Numbered from the stretch's first letter, positions 43,923-53,398 are shown. The stretch: DNA of 64,000 nucleotides from JAISGQ01 sp045604155 (GCA_045604155.1 JAZUNN010000073.1:62001-126000), one strand, 5' to 3'. The notes: generated from the letters alone by a model not told the origin. Translations and numbers: made by a program.

Positions 43923-44887
43923 CAATAGCCCCCTCCTTCATATCCGTATTCTCTCATTTCGCTGTCGTCTGCAATGGAAGGACGTTCACGGAGAAGTCTG
44001 TAATAAGCTTCCTCCAGCGAAATTTCGTGAGGTCTTGCCTCGTATACCATGTAGCCTGCGGAAAAAAGCATTGCGGTGATTTTGGGAACAAGTGCCTGCT
44101 CGCAGTCGAAAACCACATAGCCGTTGCGCACTTCGCACCTGACATCCATGGCTTCAAATATATGCCTTGCTGCGTCGGCAGGTCTGTCAACCAGCATTCT
44201 CTGGCACACCTTGCCTGTGCCGAATTTGCGCAGACGTTCAACGGTGGACACACCGATAAGTATGCCTTCTTCAAGCACCGCCACACGTTTGCAGGTCTTT
44301 TCAAGCTCTCGCATCTGATGGCTGGTCATGACAACTGCTGTGCCGAAGTCCCTGCACATAGAGAAAAGGAGCTTTCTGACATTGAGAAATTCCACGGGGT
44401 CAAGTCCGTCAATGGCTTCATCGAGGAGAAGAAGTCTTGGAGTGTGCATGATTGCAGCTGCGATTGCAAGGCGCTTCAATTCACCCTTTGAATAGGTACT
44501 CACCTTGCTGTCTGCAACGTAGCTTAAATCCAGAGCATCGATGACATCATTTATTCTTTCTCTCGATATCTTTCCTCTCTGAGCAGCAAGTGCCTTCAGG
44601 TTTTTGAATCCGCTCATGTTTTTGAAAAATGCAGGATTGTCGGTGACAACGCCCGTAAGCCTCATGCACTTTTCAAAGTCACGGTGAAGATTGACTCCGC
44701 CGATGTAGACATTTCCCGAATCGGGCATGGAAAGACCTGACACTATATTCATCAGAGTGGTCTTTCCCGCTCCGCAGGGGCCCAGCAGACCCAGTATCTC
44801 ACCTGCCTGAATTCCCAGTGTTACATCCTTGAGCAGGTATGTGCGGTCCTTTGATTTGCTCAGATTTTCGATGGTGAGCATCTGCAT
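43922..44887 (-). CDS. ABC transporter ATP-binding protein
   Basis: A 321-residue ATPase of the exporter type. Walker A GPCGAGKTT (about residue 37), signature STYSKGELKRLAI (about 136; YSKGE replaces the usual LSGGQ), Walker B LLLLDEAIDGLDP (about 157) and switch His in MTSHQM are present. The Walker A glycine/proline GPCGAG and signature are slightly divergent. The last 90 residues form an accessory domain found in ABC-2 exporter ATPases. Translation is coupled to the permease gene. Confidence 0.92.
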   Translation of the reverse strand: MQMLTIENLSKSKDRTYLLKDVTLGIQAGEILGLLGPCGAGKTTLMNIVSGLSMPDSGNVYIGGVNLHRDFEKCMRLTGVVTDNPAFFKNMSGFKNLKALAAQRGKISRERINDVIDALDLSYVADSKVSTYSKGELKRLAIAAAIMHTPRLLLLDEAIDGLDPVEFLNVRKLLFSMCRDFGTAVVMTSHQMRELEKTCKRVAVLEEGILIGVSTVERLRKFGTGKVCQRMLVDRPADAARHIFEAMDVRCEVRNGYVVFDCEQALVPKITAMLFSAGYMVYEARPHEISLEEAYYRLLRERPSIADDSEMREYGYEGGGY

Positions 44888-44915
44888 TGCATTTCACCGT
44901 CCTTGTAAATTTAGG

Positions 44916-46784
44916 TCAGAACAGCTTCCTGACGGGTATTTTGAGTATAACTGCAGATTTTGATGGTAATGTGAGATGCTTGCCGCCGTTGTATTCTCCG
45001 TGCAGACTTTCTGCTCCAAGGAATTCATCGGGAACTTCTATTGCATCGTCATTCCATGCGGCATTTATTGCAACAAGAACTGCTTCCTTTTCGCCTCGGC
45101 GGATGTACGCCATGGTTGAACGCTTTGCGAAAACCGGCTCAAATGTGCCGTTTTTCAGACATTCAAGGGATGAGCGAAGCTTTCCGAGGTAGATAAACCA
45201 CAGAAGAAGCTCCTTGTTTTCTCTGCCCCAGGGGTATGTTCTGCGGCAGAACGGGTCCTTGTAGCCTTGCATTCCAACCTCATCGCCGTAATAGATGCTG
45301 GGTACTCCGGGAAGGGTGTACTGCATGATTGTGGCGATTTTCAGAAGGTCCTTTCCTGTCTTCATCTGCTCGTAGCTCAAGCTGTTTGCAGCCTGCCATG
45401 CACGGTCACGTCCGCGGAGAGGCTCACCGCCAAGCAGTGTCAGGGCTCGCATTGTATCGTGTGAACCGATAAGGTTCATGAGATTGTATATTACCTGAGG
45501 AGGATAATTCTCCATTACGTTGAGAATACACTCCATTGCGTGGGATGCATCCCAGCCGGTGACAAGTCCTAAAATTGCATCCTTGAACACATAGTTCATG
45601 ACGGTATCAAGCTGTCTGCCGCCGAAATAGCGCCTGAGAGCACCGTAGGCAACCTTGTTTGATGCGTCTTCCCACACCTCGCCCATTATGATGGCGTCCT
45701 TCTTCTCCGCCTTGACTGCTGCTCTCAGCTCGTCAAGGAATTCATCGGGCAGCTCGTCGGCAACGTCAAGACGCCAGCCGTCTGCACCGAGTCTGAGCCA
45801 GCGGCGGAGAATTCCGTCCTTGCCGCAGATGTAATCGATGTAGGATTTTCTTGTTTCCTCCACCTCGGGCAATGTTACAAAGCCCCACCAGCTTCTGTAT
45901 TCATAAGGCCACTTCTTGAAATCGAACCAGTCGTAATAGGGGGATTCTTCAGAATTGTATGCGCCGAGGGACTTGTATCTGTTTTCCTTGTTGAAATAGA
46001 CACTGTCAGAGCCTGTATGAGAGAAAACACCGTCGAGAATTACCTTTATACCTCGCTTGTGGCACTCGTCACAGAGCTCCCTGAAGTCATCCTCTGTGCC
46101 CAGTAACGGGTCGATGCGCTCATAGAATGCAGTTGCATAACGGTGATTTTCGTGAGCTTCAAAAATCGGATTGAGATATATGCAGGTGACGCCAAGCTCA
46201 GTAAGTCTGTCAAGCTTTTTTATGATTCCCTGCAGATTTCCGCAGAAATAGTCGTTGTTTGTGACTCTGCCCTTGTCATCGGGCTGCCAGACTACCTCCT
46301 CATCCCAGCTTTCGTGTATCACACGGTCGGGGAAGGGATTTTTATATTCGCCGTGCTTTGCAAAACGGTCGGGAAATATCTGGTAGATTATGCCGCCGGA
46401 GAGCCAGTCGGGAGTTTCAAAGTTCTCTTCATATACGGTGAGCTGCCAGGGATAGGGGTTTGTGGTAAATACACCCACGCTGCCGAAGTCCCTTCCGATT
46501 TTCTTTGCGCTTGATACGCAGTCAAGCACAAAATGATAGTGCCACAGACCTGCGGATTTCGGTGTGAAGTCAACCTCCCACCACTCATAGTCACGGCCTT
46601 CCATGCCGCACCAGAACATATTGCCCGTTTCGGTTTCTCCTGTGTTTTCATTTTTGAAAAGCACATCCACCCCTGAGGCGGATATATATCTCGGCAGGCA
46701 CACTCTGAAATGCACCTGTGTATTTTCTGCAACAGCACCTGTAGGATTGCGGTACTTGGGATTTCTGGAATCGAACAGTTTCAA
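44916..46784 (-). CDS. GH13 alpha-glucan hydrolase (neopullulanase/cyclomaltodextrinase type)
   Basis: A cytosolic GH13 enzyme of about 622 residues. An N-terminal beta domain (about 1-120) precedes the barrel with the four GH13 regions: DGVFSHTG, GWRLDVADE with the Asp nucleophile, IIMGEVW with the Glu acid/base and NLIGSHDT with the stabilising Asp. Maltodextrin or pullulan fragments are the likely substrates (GH13_20-like). I prefer a TTG start at 46784 because AAAGGGTG lies just 5 bases upstream; the GTG at 46793 is inside that site. It has its own promoter and no signal peptide. Confidence 0.88.
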   Translation of the reverse strand: MKLFDSRNPKYRNPTGAVAENTQVHFRVCLPRYISASGVDVLFKNENTGETETGNMFWCGMEGRDYEWWEVDFTPKSAGLWHYHFVLDCVSSAKKIGRDFGSVGVFTTNPYPWQLTVYEENFETPDWLSGGIIYQIFPDRFAKHGEYKNPFPDRVIHESWDEEVVWQPDDKGRVTNNDYFCGNLQGIIKKLDRLTELGVTCIYLNPIFEAHENHRYATAFYERIDPLLGTEDDFRELCDECHKRGIKVILDGVFSHTGSDSVYFNKENRYKSLGAYNSEESPYYDWFDFKKWPYEYRSWWGFVTLPEVEETRKSYIDYICGKDGILRRWLRLGADGWRLDVADELPDEFLDELRAAVKAEKKDAIIMGEVWEDASNKVAYGALRRYFGGRQLDTVMNYVFKDAILGLVTGWDASHAMECILNVMENYPPQVIYNLMNLIGSHDTMRALTLLGGEPLRGRDRAWQAANSLSYEQMKTGKDLLKIATIMQYTLPGVPSIYYGDEVGMQGYKDPFCRRTYPWGRENKELLLWFIYLGKLRSSLECLKNGTFEPVFAKRSTMAYIRRGEKEAVLVAINAAWNDDAIEVPDEFLGAESLHGEYNGGKHLTLPSKSAVILKIPVRKLF

Positions 46785-46821
46785 AAGATTCACCCTTTAA
46801 AAACAAGTAGTTAACATTACT

Positions 46822-46850
46822 ATTATAACGCAATTACATTATAAAGGCAA
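46822..46850 (-). promoter_or_regulatory. Promoter of the GH13 gene
   Basis: On the minus strand TTGCCT (46845-46850) and TATAAT (46822-46827) with a 17-base spacer. It is divergent from the promoter of kinase 2. Confidence 0.75.
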
Positions 46851-46904
46851 GTAAAAGCGAAAATAAACAAGTCCGTAAAAAAAGCCTTGAATCCGATACA
46901 ATAT

Positions 46905-46933
46905 TTGACTTGAATTGTGTTATGGTTTATAAT
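46905..46933 (+). promoter_or_regulatory. Promoter of receptor-like kinase 2
   Basis: TTGACT at 46905-46910 and TATAAT at 46928-46933 with a 17-base spacer. The surrounding sequence (GATACA before, TTTAT/ATAATTTRTA around the -10) resembles the kinase 3 promoter, so the promoter was copied with the gene. Confidence 0.88.
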
Positions 46934-46984
46934 TTGTAAGGTTATATATTCTTTTTCCTAACTTTTCAAAATGAGGTTGATACT

Positions 46985-49813
46985 ATGGATAACATCAGAA
47001 AATTTGAACCTCTATGGGGCGTGTGGAACTGCGACTGTGTTCTTGGCGAGGGAAGCTTCGGAAGAGTATACAGAGCGGTGCGATGCGATGGCGACCGTGC
47101 GTATTATTCTGCCGTGAAGCATATTTCCGTCCCTGCAAATGAGCAGCAGCTTCAGGAGGTGCGCCGCTCGGGGCTTTACCGCAGCGACGAGGAAATAAGC
47201 ATTTATTTCAATGATGTTGTCAGGGATGTCAAGAAGGAAGTCGATATGATGTACGCTCTCAAGGCAAACACCAATATCGTTTCCTACGAAGATCATCTGA
47301 TAATTCCAAAGGAAAACGGCATCGGCTGCGATATTTTCATACGCATGGAGCTGCTCCGTGACCTGAGCAGCCTTGCCATGGAAGACCTCAGCGAGGAGGA
47401 GGCTGTGAATATCGGAATAGATATCTGCACCGCTCTTGAGGTCTGTGCCCGTTCAAATATCATCCACCGTGACATAAAGCCCTCCAACATCTTCGTAAAC
47501 GCCAACGGTGATTACAAGCTTGGCGATTTCGGCATTGCAAAGGTGCTAAGCGGTACAACTGCAGGTGTCAGCAAAAAAGGTACCTACTCCTATATGGCGC
47601 CCGAAATCTACAAGTGCGAGCCTGCAAATTTCACTTCCGATATCTATTCCCTCGGTGTGGTCCTTTACAGAATTCTCAATGACAACCGTCTGCCTTTCCT
47701 TCCCCGCACAGGCATTGTCCGTCCTCAGGATTACGAGGAGGCAATGATGAAGGTTATCAGCGGTGCGCCCATGCCTCCGCCCGTCAACGCTTCTCCGCAG
47801 ATGGCGAAAGTCATTCTCAAGGCCTGCTCTTACAATAAAAGAGATCGCTACAGAACTGCGGGTGAATTCAGAAATGCTCTCTTCAGCGTGCTTGCAGGCA
47901 GCGATGCTGCGTCCTATCCTGCTCCCGTCGATTTCGGAAATTTTGTTACTCCTCCGGCTGAACCTTCAGCAAAGCAGCCCGAGCTTATGAAGGGTCAGCA
48001 GACGGAAATTTACGAAGCTCCTGCGGCAGGTAAAGGTAAAAAGAAGAAAACGGGCTTCATTGCCTTCGCTGCAATGGCTGTTGTTATTGCCATTGTTGCC
48101 GGAATATTTTCTATTGTGCCCAAAAATCGCACAAAGTCAGGCACTGCGCCTTTACCTGAAGTGTCGGCAGGAGATTTGTCGGAGACACCCGAAGTGCCGA
48201 CTAAACACACCGACGACGGTTTTTCACTGCAGATTCTTGACGGATATGCTCAGATCGTGCAGTATTCAGGCTCCGATACGGATATTGCAATCCCCGGTGA
48301 AATCGACGGTGTGCCTGTCACGAGAATAGACCGTACGGTTTTTTATGGACGCAGCGATATAAAAAGCATTGAAATTCCCGACAGCATTACCTATATCGGC
48401 AACAGCGCATTTTACGAATGTTCTTCTCTTGAAAGCATCCTTATCCCTGACAGTGTCACATATATAGCAAGTTATGCATTTTACGGCTGCAGCGGCATTT
48501 CTGAAATAGATATTCCCGACAGTGTTTCATTCATTGGCTCGGGAGCTTTCGGAAAGTGCAGCAAGATTTCAGAAATCACAATCCCCGATGGTATAGAATC
48601 CATCGGTGGCAGTACATTTATTGAGTGTCGGAATCTGAAAAGCATCTCACTCCCCGACAGCATTACCAAAATAGGCGAAAAAGCATTTGAAGGCTGCAGC
48701 AGCCTTTCGGAAATCAGTATTCCCGAAGGCGTGACAGACATAGGCTATGAGGCATTTCTTAACTGCATCGGTCTGAAAAAAGTCAACATTCCTCAGAAAA
48801 TCACCCATATAAAACGATGGGTATTTCAGAATTGCTCAAGCCTTAAAAATATTACTATTCCTGACAGTGTAACCTTCATTGATATGGCGGCATTTTCCGG
48901 ATGCTCCGCTTTAACCGGCATTGTTATTCCCGACAGTGTTGCCGCCATCGATGACGGCGCATTTTCAGATTGTACAAATCTGAAAAGCGTACGTCTTCCA
49001 GAAAATCTTACCGTCATAAGCCAGTCAACATTTGCAAACTGCCGCAGCCTTTCGGAAATAAAGCTCCCCGAGGGCATTACCGAAATAGGTGACTCTGCAT
49101 TCAATGGCTGTGAGGTCCTTAAAAAAATAAATATTCCCGAGGGTGTTACAAAATTAGGTTCATCAGCCTTTTCCTGCTGCTCTGAGCTTGCAGAAATAAC
49201 TATTCCCGAAGGCATTACAGAAATAAAGGAAAATACCTTTGATTGCTGCTCCAGTCTCAGAAGCATTGTCATTCCCGAGGCCGTCACCTATATCGGCCGT
49301 TATGCATTCAACTGCTGCGATAAGCTTGAATCTGTAACCATTTCCGAATCACTTACTTCCATAGACAGCCATGCATTCCATGGATGCAGCGGTATTTCTT
49401 CTCTTGTTCTGCCCGATACGGTAAACCATATCGGAGAAGGTGCCTTTGAAGGGTGCTCAGCCTTGAAAAGCATCAACATTCCCAAAGGCGTAACAAAAAT
49501 AAATGCCAATACCTTCTGCTACTGTTCATCACTTACCGAGCTCACTCTCCCCGAGGGAATCACTTCCATTGATCTCGGTGCCTTCTCTTTCTGTACAAAC
49601 CTCAGAAAAATAAATATTCCCGAGGGTCTGACTTCTATAGGCGAGGTCGCATTCATGGAATGCACCTCTCTCAAAAGCCTGAGAATTCCTGAAAGCGTTA
49701 AATCCATAGGCAGCTTCGCCTTTGAAAACTGTCCCATCACAATAACCGCACCCTATGCGTCTTATTATTACGGTTATTCCATTGGCGACAACATCCAATG
49801 GAAGGATGAATAG
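46985..49813 (+). CDS. Receptor-like Ser/Thr kinase 2 with long BspA-type LRR ectodomain
   Basis: A 942-residue Hanks-type kinase with type II topology. The kinase domain (about 15-280) starts FEPLWGVWNC and has the GEGSFG loop, Lys in YSAVKHI, Asp163 in HRDIKPSN, Asp181 in DFG and SYMAPEIY. A short linker ends in KGKKKKTG, followed by a membrane segment at about 357-376. The outer part (about 452-919) is roughly twenty 23-residue BspA-type repeats (IPDSVTYIASYAFYGCSGIS and similar) with a cap ending YYYGYSIGDNIQWKDE, like kinase 1. Unlike in kinase 1 the repeats are diverged. The ligand, perhaps a surface polysaccharide or protein, is unknown. Confidence 0.92.
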   Translation: MDNIRKFEPLWGVWNCDCVLGEGSFGRVYRAVRCDGDRAYYSAVKHISVPANEQQLQEVRRSGLYRSDEEISIYFNDVVRDVKKEVDMMYALKANTNIVSYEDHLIIPKENGIGCDIFIRMELLRDLSSLAMEDLSEEEAVNIGIDICTALEVCARSNIIHRDIKPSNIFVNANGDYKLGDFGIAKVLSGTTAGVSKKGTYSYMAPEIYKCEPANFTSDIYSLGVVLYRILNDNRLPFLPRTGIVRPQDYEEAMMKVISGAPMPPPVNASPQMAKVILKACSYNKRDRYRTAGEFRNALFSVLAGSDAASYPAPVDFGNFVTPPAEPSAKQPELMKGQQTEIYEAPAAGKGKKKKTGFIAFAAMAVVIAIVAGIFSIVPKNRTKSGTAPLPEVSAGDLSETPEVPTKHTDDGFSLQILDGYAQIVQYSGSDTDIAIPGEIDGVPVTRIDRTVFYGRSDIKSIEIPDSITYIGNSAFYECSSLESILIPDSVTYIASYAFYGCSGISEIDIPDSVSFIGSGAFGKCSKISEITIPDGIESIGGSTFIECRNLKSISLPDSITKIGEKAFEGCSSLSEISIPEGVTDIGYEAFLNCIGLKKVNIPQKITHIKRWVFQNCSSLKNITIPDSVTFIDMAAFSGCSALTGIVIPDSVAAIDDGAFSDCTNLKSVRLPENLTVISQSTFANCRSLSEIKLPEGITEIGDSAFNGCEVLKKINIPEGVTKLGSSAFSCCSELAEITIPEGITEIKENTFDCCSSLRSIVIPEAVTYIGRYAFNCCDKLESVTISESLTSIDSHAFHGCSGISSLVLPDTVNHIGEGAFEGCSALKSINIPKGVTKINANTFCYCSSLTELTLPEGITSIDLGAFSFCTNLRKINIPEGLTSIGEVAFMECTSLKSLRIPESVKSIGSFAFENCPITITAPYASYYYGYSIGDNIQWKDE

Positions 49814-49844
49814 CTCTTTGGGTACCATCAGTTCGATACATTGT

Positions 49845-49873
49845 TTGACAACAAATGTGTTATAAGTTATAAT
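49845..49873 (+). promoter_or_regulatory. Promoter of receptor-like kinase 3
   Basis: TTGACA at 49845-49850 and TATAAT at 49868-49873, 17 bases apart, in the 112-base gap after kinase 2. No terminator stem is evident in the gap, so readthrough from kinase 2 may add to expression. Confidence 0.88.
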
Positions 49874-49925
49874 TTATATGGCTGTATTTTTCTTTTTCCG
49901 ATTTTTATGAAAGGTCGATGAAACG

Positions 49926-52745
49926 ATGGATAATATAAGAAAATTTGAGCCTTTATGGGGTGTGTGGAAATGTGAGTCTGTACTGGGCAAGGGCAGCTTC
50001 GGCAGAGTTTACAAGGCTGTCCGCCATGACGGGGAACACACCTATTACTCTGCCGTCAAACACATCTCTGTGCCTGCCGATGAACAGCAGCTTGAAGATG
50101 CACGCCGCTCGGGTCTTTATCAGAGCGATGCCGAGCTGAGCGTATACTTCGGCGACATGGTACGTGATGTTCAGAGCGAAATCGATCTGATGTACACTCT
50201 TAAGGCAAATACCAATATTGTATCCTACGAGGATCACCTTGTCATTCCCAAGGACAACGGTATCGGATGTGACATTTTTATCCGTATGGAGCTGCTGCGT
50301 GATCTGAACAGCCTTGATATGAACAAGCTGACCGAAAAGGATGCGGTGAAGATCGGAACGGACATCTGCTCTGCTCTTGAAGTCTGCGCACGCCAGAATA
50401 TCATGCATCGTGATATTAAACCTTCAAATATCTTTGTAAATGCCAACGGCGACTACAAGCTTGGCGATTTTGGCATTGCAAAGGTGCTCAACGGTGCAAC
50501 AGCAGGTGTCAGCAAGAAGGGTACATATTCTTATATGGCTCCCGAAATTTACAAGTGCGAGCCTGCAAACTTCACTTCTGATATTTATTCTCTCGGCGTT
50601 GTTCTGTACAGAATTCTCAACAACAACCGTCTGCCTTTCCTGCCTCTGACGGGTATTGTCCGTGCCCAGGACCAGGAGGCTGCAATGCTGAAAATGGTCG
50701 GCGGTGCACCCATGCCTGCGCCCGTCAATGCGTCGCCTCAGATGGCGAAGGTCATTCTCAAGGCCTGCGCCTACAACAAAAGGGATCGCTACAGGAATGC
50801 CGCAGAGTTTAAAAATGCGCTCATCGAGGCCGTTTCAGGTGTCAGCAGCGCTCCTGAAAAGACAAGAAAACTGCAGCACAACACCATAATTGATTTCTCC
50901 CCTGCGAACGAGGTCTCTCCCACTCAGATAAATGAGGATAACCGAACTCAGCTCAATGCGGAAGACAGGACTCAGCTTAATGCAGAGGATAAGACTCAGC
51001 TCAAGGCAAAGCCCGCCGAAAAAAAGGAAAAGTCCAAAAAGAGAATCGGCGGCATTATCGGCGCAGTGGGTGCTGTTGCTGCAATTGTCGCCGCAATACT
51101 CATATTCTTCTCGTGGAAGAACAGCTTTGTCTATGTTGACGGTGAAAGACTTGACAAGGGCACAACGGAGTTTATCTGTGACGGCGGCGAAGTTGATAAT
51201 ATCACTGCCCTTGAAAATTACGACAGCATAGAGAAGATTCACCTGAGCAACGTACCCCTTGACCAGTCGGATATCGAGCTTATCTATTCTCTTTATCCTG
51301 ACAAGGATGTCCGTGTAGATGTGGAAGTCTGCGGAAGGGTGTTTGCCTCCAATACAAAGACGCTTAAATTTTCAGCCGAAGATAATATTTCCTTTGATGA
51401 AATTTCTGAGAAAGTTAAATTCTTCCCCAATTTAGGCACGGTTGACCTTTTAGAGTGTAACGTTGATGAAACTGCTGTAGTGGATTTTATTTCCTCTCAC
51501 CCAGATCATACGACTATATGGACAGTGGAAATTTTCGGACAGAAGTTTAATTCTCCCTCAACCTCTCTTAATCTTTCAGAGAACGAAAAAGTCGATATTG
51601 CTGAGCTTGAAAAAAAAATCAGCCTGTTCCCCCTGCTTACGTCTGTTGATCTTTCTGACTGTGGTCTGTCGGACGATGAACTGCTGGATTTTATGAACAG
51701 AAATGAGCAAATCAGCGTAATATGGAACATTAATCTGTTCGGAACATCTTTCAGCACAAATGTCACTTCTATTGATTTAAGCAAAAACAAAAATGTTTCT
51801 CTCAGTGAGCTTTCCAATAAACTCAAATATTTTGAAAGCCTTTCTTCCATAGATCTCTCTGATTGCGGACTCAAAAGTGAGGATATGTGGAAATTTGAGC
51901 AGGAAACCGGAATTGACATTGTCTGGAAAATTACTCTCGGCAAAAAGACCTTCAAGACGAATGTTACAGAGCTTGATCTCAGCGGCACTCATGTCTCAGA
52001 TATTTCCAAGCTTAAATACTGTACAGATCTTGAAATTCTTGATATAAGCTATGGTTGGGATAATTATTCTTCCGGACATAATGCAGATCTTTCTGATCTA
52101 TCCCCTCTCCGTAATCTTACAAAACTGGAGTCGCTTACATTATGGGGAAATAAGATCCGTAATCTTGAGCCGCTCAGCGGGTTGACTAATCTGACATGGC
52201 TTGATCTCAGCCACAACAGACTCAGTAATATTGAATCTCTCAGCGGACTCACTAACCTGAAAGGGCTTGATCTTAGCGACAACAGATTCACCAACATTAA
52301 GCCGCTCAGCGGGTTGACTAAGCTGACATGGCTTGATCTTTTCGACAACGGCATCAGCAATATCGAGCCTCTCAGTGGGATGACCAAGCTGACATATCTT
52401 AATATATGGAGCAACAACATCAGCAATATCGAACCACTCAGTGGGTTGACTAATCTGGAAACGCTTTGGATCGGTGACAACAGCATCAGCAATATCGAGC
52501 CTCTCAGTGGGCTGACTAATCTGACAGAACTTTATCTGTTCTTCAACAAAATAAAAAATATCGAGCCTCTCAGTGAGCTGACTAACCTGGAAACACTTCA
52601 TCTTTACAACAATAAGATAAGCAATATTGAGCCACTCAATGGGTTGACTAATCTGAAAGAGCTTTGGCTTAATGAAAACAGACTGTCCAGATCAAAAATC
52701 AATGCACTGAAGAAAAAGCTGCCGAATTGCGATATTTCATATTAA
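49926..52745 (+). CDS. Receptor-like Ser/Thr kinase 3 with internalin-like LRR ectodomain
   Basis: A 939-residue transmembrane kinase. Its kinase domain is close to those of kinases 1 and 2: GKGSFG loop, YSAVKHI, Asp163 in HRDIKPSN, DFG and SYMAPEIY. The linker has four TQ units (TQINEDN, RTQLNAED twice, KTQLKAKP), then a basic stretch and a membrane segment at about 375-397. Outside, residues 400-680 contain about four related repeats of 80 residues (TSIDLSKNKNVSLSELSNKL and similar), followed by about nine canonical 22-residue LRRs (NIEPLSGLTNLTWLDLSHNRLS) and the ending PNCDISY. The kinase matches kinases 1 and 2, but the ectodomain is of a different LRR class. Confidence 0.92.
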   Translation: MDNIRKFEPLWGVWKCESVLGKGSFGRVYKAVRHDGEHTYYSAVKHISVPADEQQLEDARRSGLYQSDAELSVYFGDMVRDVQSEIDLMYTLKANTNIVSYEDHLVIPKDNGIGCDIFIRMELLRDLNSLDMNKLTEKDAVKIGTDICSALEVCARQNIMHRDIKPSNIFVNANGDYKLGDFGIAKVLNGATAGVSKKGTYSYMAPEIYKCEPANFTSDIYSLGVVLYRILNNNRLPFLPLTGIVRAQDQEAAMLKMVGGAPMPAPVNASPQMAKVILKACAYNKRDRYRNAAEFKNALIEAVSGVSSAPEKTRKLQHNTIIDFSPANEVSPTQINEDNRTQLNAEDRTQLNAEDKTQLKAKPAEKKEKSKKRIGGIIGAVGAVAAIVAAILIFFSWKNSFVYVDGERLDKGTTEFICDGGEVDNITALENYDSIEKIHLSNVPLDQSDIELIYSLYPDKDVRVDVEVCGRVFASNTKTLKFSAEDNISFDEISEKVKFFPNLGTVDLLECNVDETAVVDFISSHPDHTTIWTVEIFGQKFNSPSTSLNLSENEKVDIAELEKKISLFPLLTSVDLSDCGLSDDELLDFMNRNEQISVIWNINLFGTSFSTNVTSIDLSKNKNVSLSELSNKLKYFESLSSIDLSDCGLKSEDMWKFEQETGIDIVWKITLGKKTFKTNVTELDLSGTHVSDISKLKYCTDLEILDISYGWDNYSSGHNADLSDLSPLRNLTKLESLTLWGNKIRNLEPLSGLTNLTWLDLSHNRLSNIESLSGLTNLKGLDLSDNRFTNIKPLSGLTKLTWLDLFDNGISNIEPLSGMTKLTYLNIWSNNISNIEPLSGLTNLETLWIGDNSISNIEPLSGLTNLTELYLFFNKIKNIEPLSELTNLETLHLYNNKISNIEPLNGLTNLKELWLNENRLSRSKINALKKKLPNCDISY
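50920..51012 (+). repeat. TQ-repeat segment of the kinase 3 linker
   Basis: Tandem units of about 24 bases (ACTCAGCT(C/T)AATGC and flanks) code the repeated TQLNAED heptad-like units just before the membrane segment. Threonine followed by glutamine is a pattern phosphorylated by Hanks kinases and read by FHA domains in other bacteria; here it is only a candidate. Confidence 0.7.
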
Positions 52746-52791
52746 CCTGCATTTCTCATAATTCAGCCTGTCAGCGCAATCGCAAATTTTC

Positions 52792-52842
52792 ATGCCCGAA
52801 TACCGCCTTTGTACAGATGGAGGTATTCGGGCATTTTTCTTT
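52792..52842 (+). terminator. Terminator after kinase 3
   Basis: Perfect 13-base stem ATGCCCGAATACC (52792-52804) with GGTATTCGGGCAT (52822-52834), loop of 17, then TTTTCTTTT. It lies 47 bases past the stop of kinase 3. Confidence 0.9.
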
Positions 52843-52872
52843 TGGCGATGGCATTTACAAATCCATGCACCC

Positions 52873-52934
52873 TTGTCCCCCTCTGACGAGGGGGATGTCA
52901 ATTTTGCCTTGCATAAATTGACAGAGGGAGAGAA
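52873..52934 (-). repeat. Two-hairpin intergenic repeat, copy B (inverted)
   Basis: On the minus strand it reads TCTCTCCCTCTGTCAATTT, a small palindrome region, then GACATCCCCCTCGTCAGAGG with GGGAC. It matches copy A at 13270 almost base for base outside the central palindrome. Confidence 0.8.
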
Positions 52935-52981
52935 ATGCGAGGGGGCGGATTGGGACAGGATTATTCGGTAGGGCACGGAGA

Positions 52982-53325
52982 CCCTGCCCTACGGCGGGTG
53001 GGGGTGCGGTGGTGCAGATTTTTGCAAAAGAGGCGCACGCTCCAGACTACCCCTCCGAATTATGCCACAGGCAAAATTCACCTCCCCTGACAAGGGGAGG
53101 CTTTGGTTGTCTATTGCGGTGTCGTTCATACGGTGTGAATTTAGTTCATTGCCTAGTCTTGCGGGAGGGGAAGCCCCTGCCCTACGGTGGGTGGGGGTGT
53201 CTCGGCACAGATTTTTGCAAAAGAGGCGCACGCTCCAGACTACCCCTCCGAATTTTGCCGCAGGCAAAATTCACCTCCCCTGACAAGGGGAGGCTTTGGT
53301 TGTCTATTGCGGTGTCGTCCTCCCC
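52982..53325 (+). repeat. Two direct repeats of about 150 bases, 193 bases apart
   Basis: Units 52982-53132 and 53175-53325 are nearly identical over CAGATTTTTGCAAAAGAGGC and GCACGCTCCAGACTACCCCT and on to GGCTTTGGTTGTCTATTGCG. Each contains a palindrome (AATTTTGCC-GCA-GGCAAAATT in the second) and a CCTCCC...GGGAGG hairpin, the same two-hairpin design as copies A to C. A third partial start follows at 53329. The stretch 52843-53344 otherwise contains no gene. Confidence 0.8.
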
Positions 53326-53344
53326 TACGGTGGGCGGAATCGAA

Positions 53345-53386
53345 AAAAGCCACTGATGCAGATAAACTGCACCAGTGGCTTTTCAA
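53345..53386. terminator. Bidirectional terminator before the LRR protein gene end
   Basis: AAAAGCCACTG and CAGTGGCTTTT form a strong stem with a TGCAG/CTGCA inner stem. A- and T-rich flanks on both sides allow it to end the minus-strand LRR gene (stop at 53399). Confidence 0.85.
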
Positions 53387-53398
53387 TTTGCATTTCTC

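Noticed and set aside
52982..53325. Direct repeats considered as CRISPR or duplicated RNA gene
   Set aside because: Only two full units with long spacing and no cas gene; no tRNA or rRNA features.
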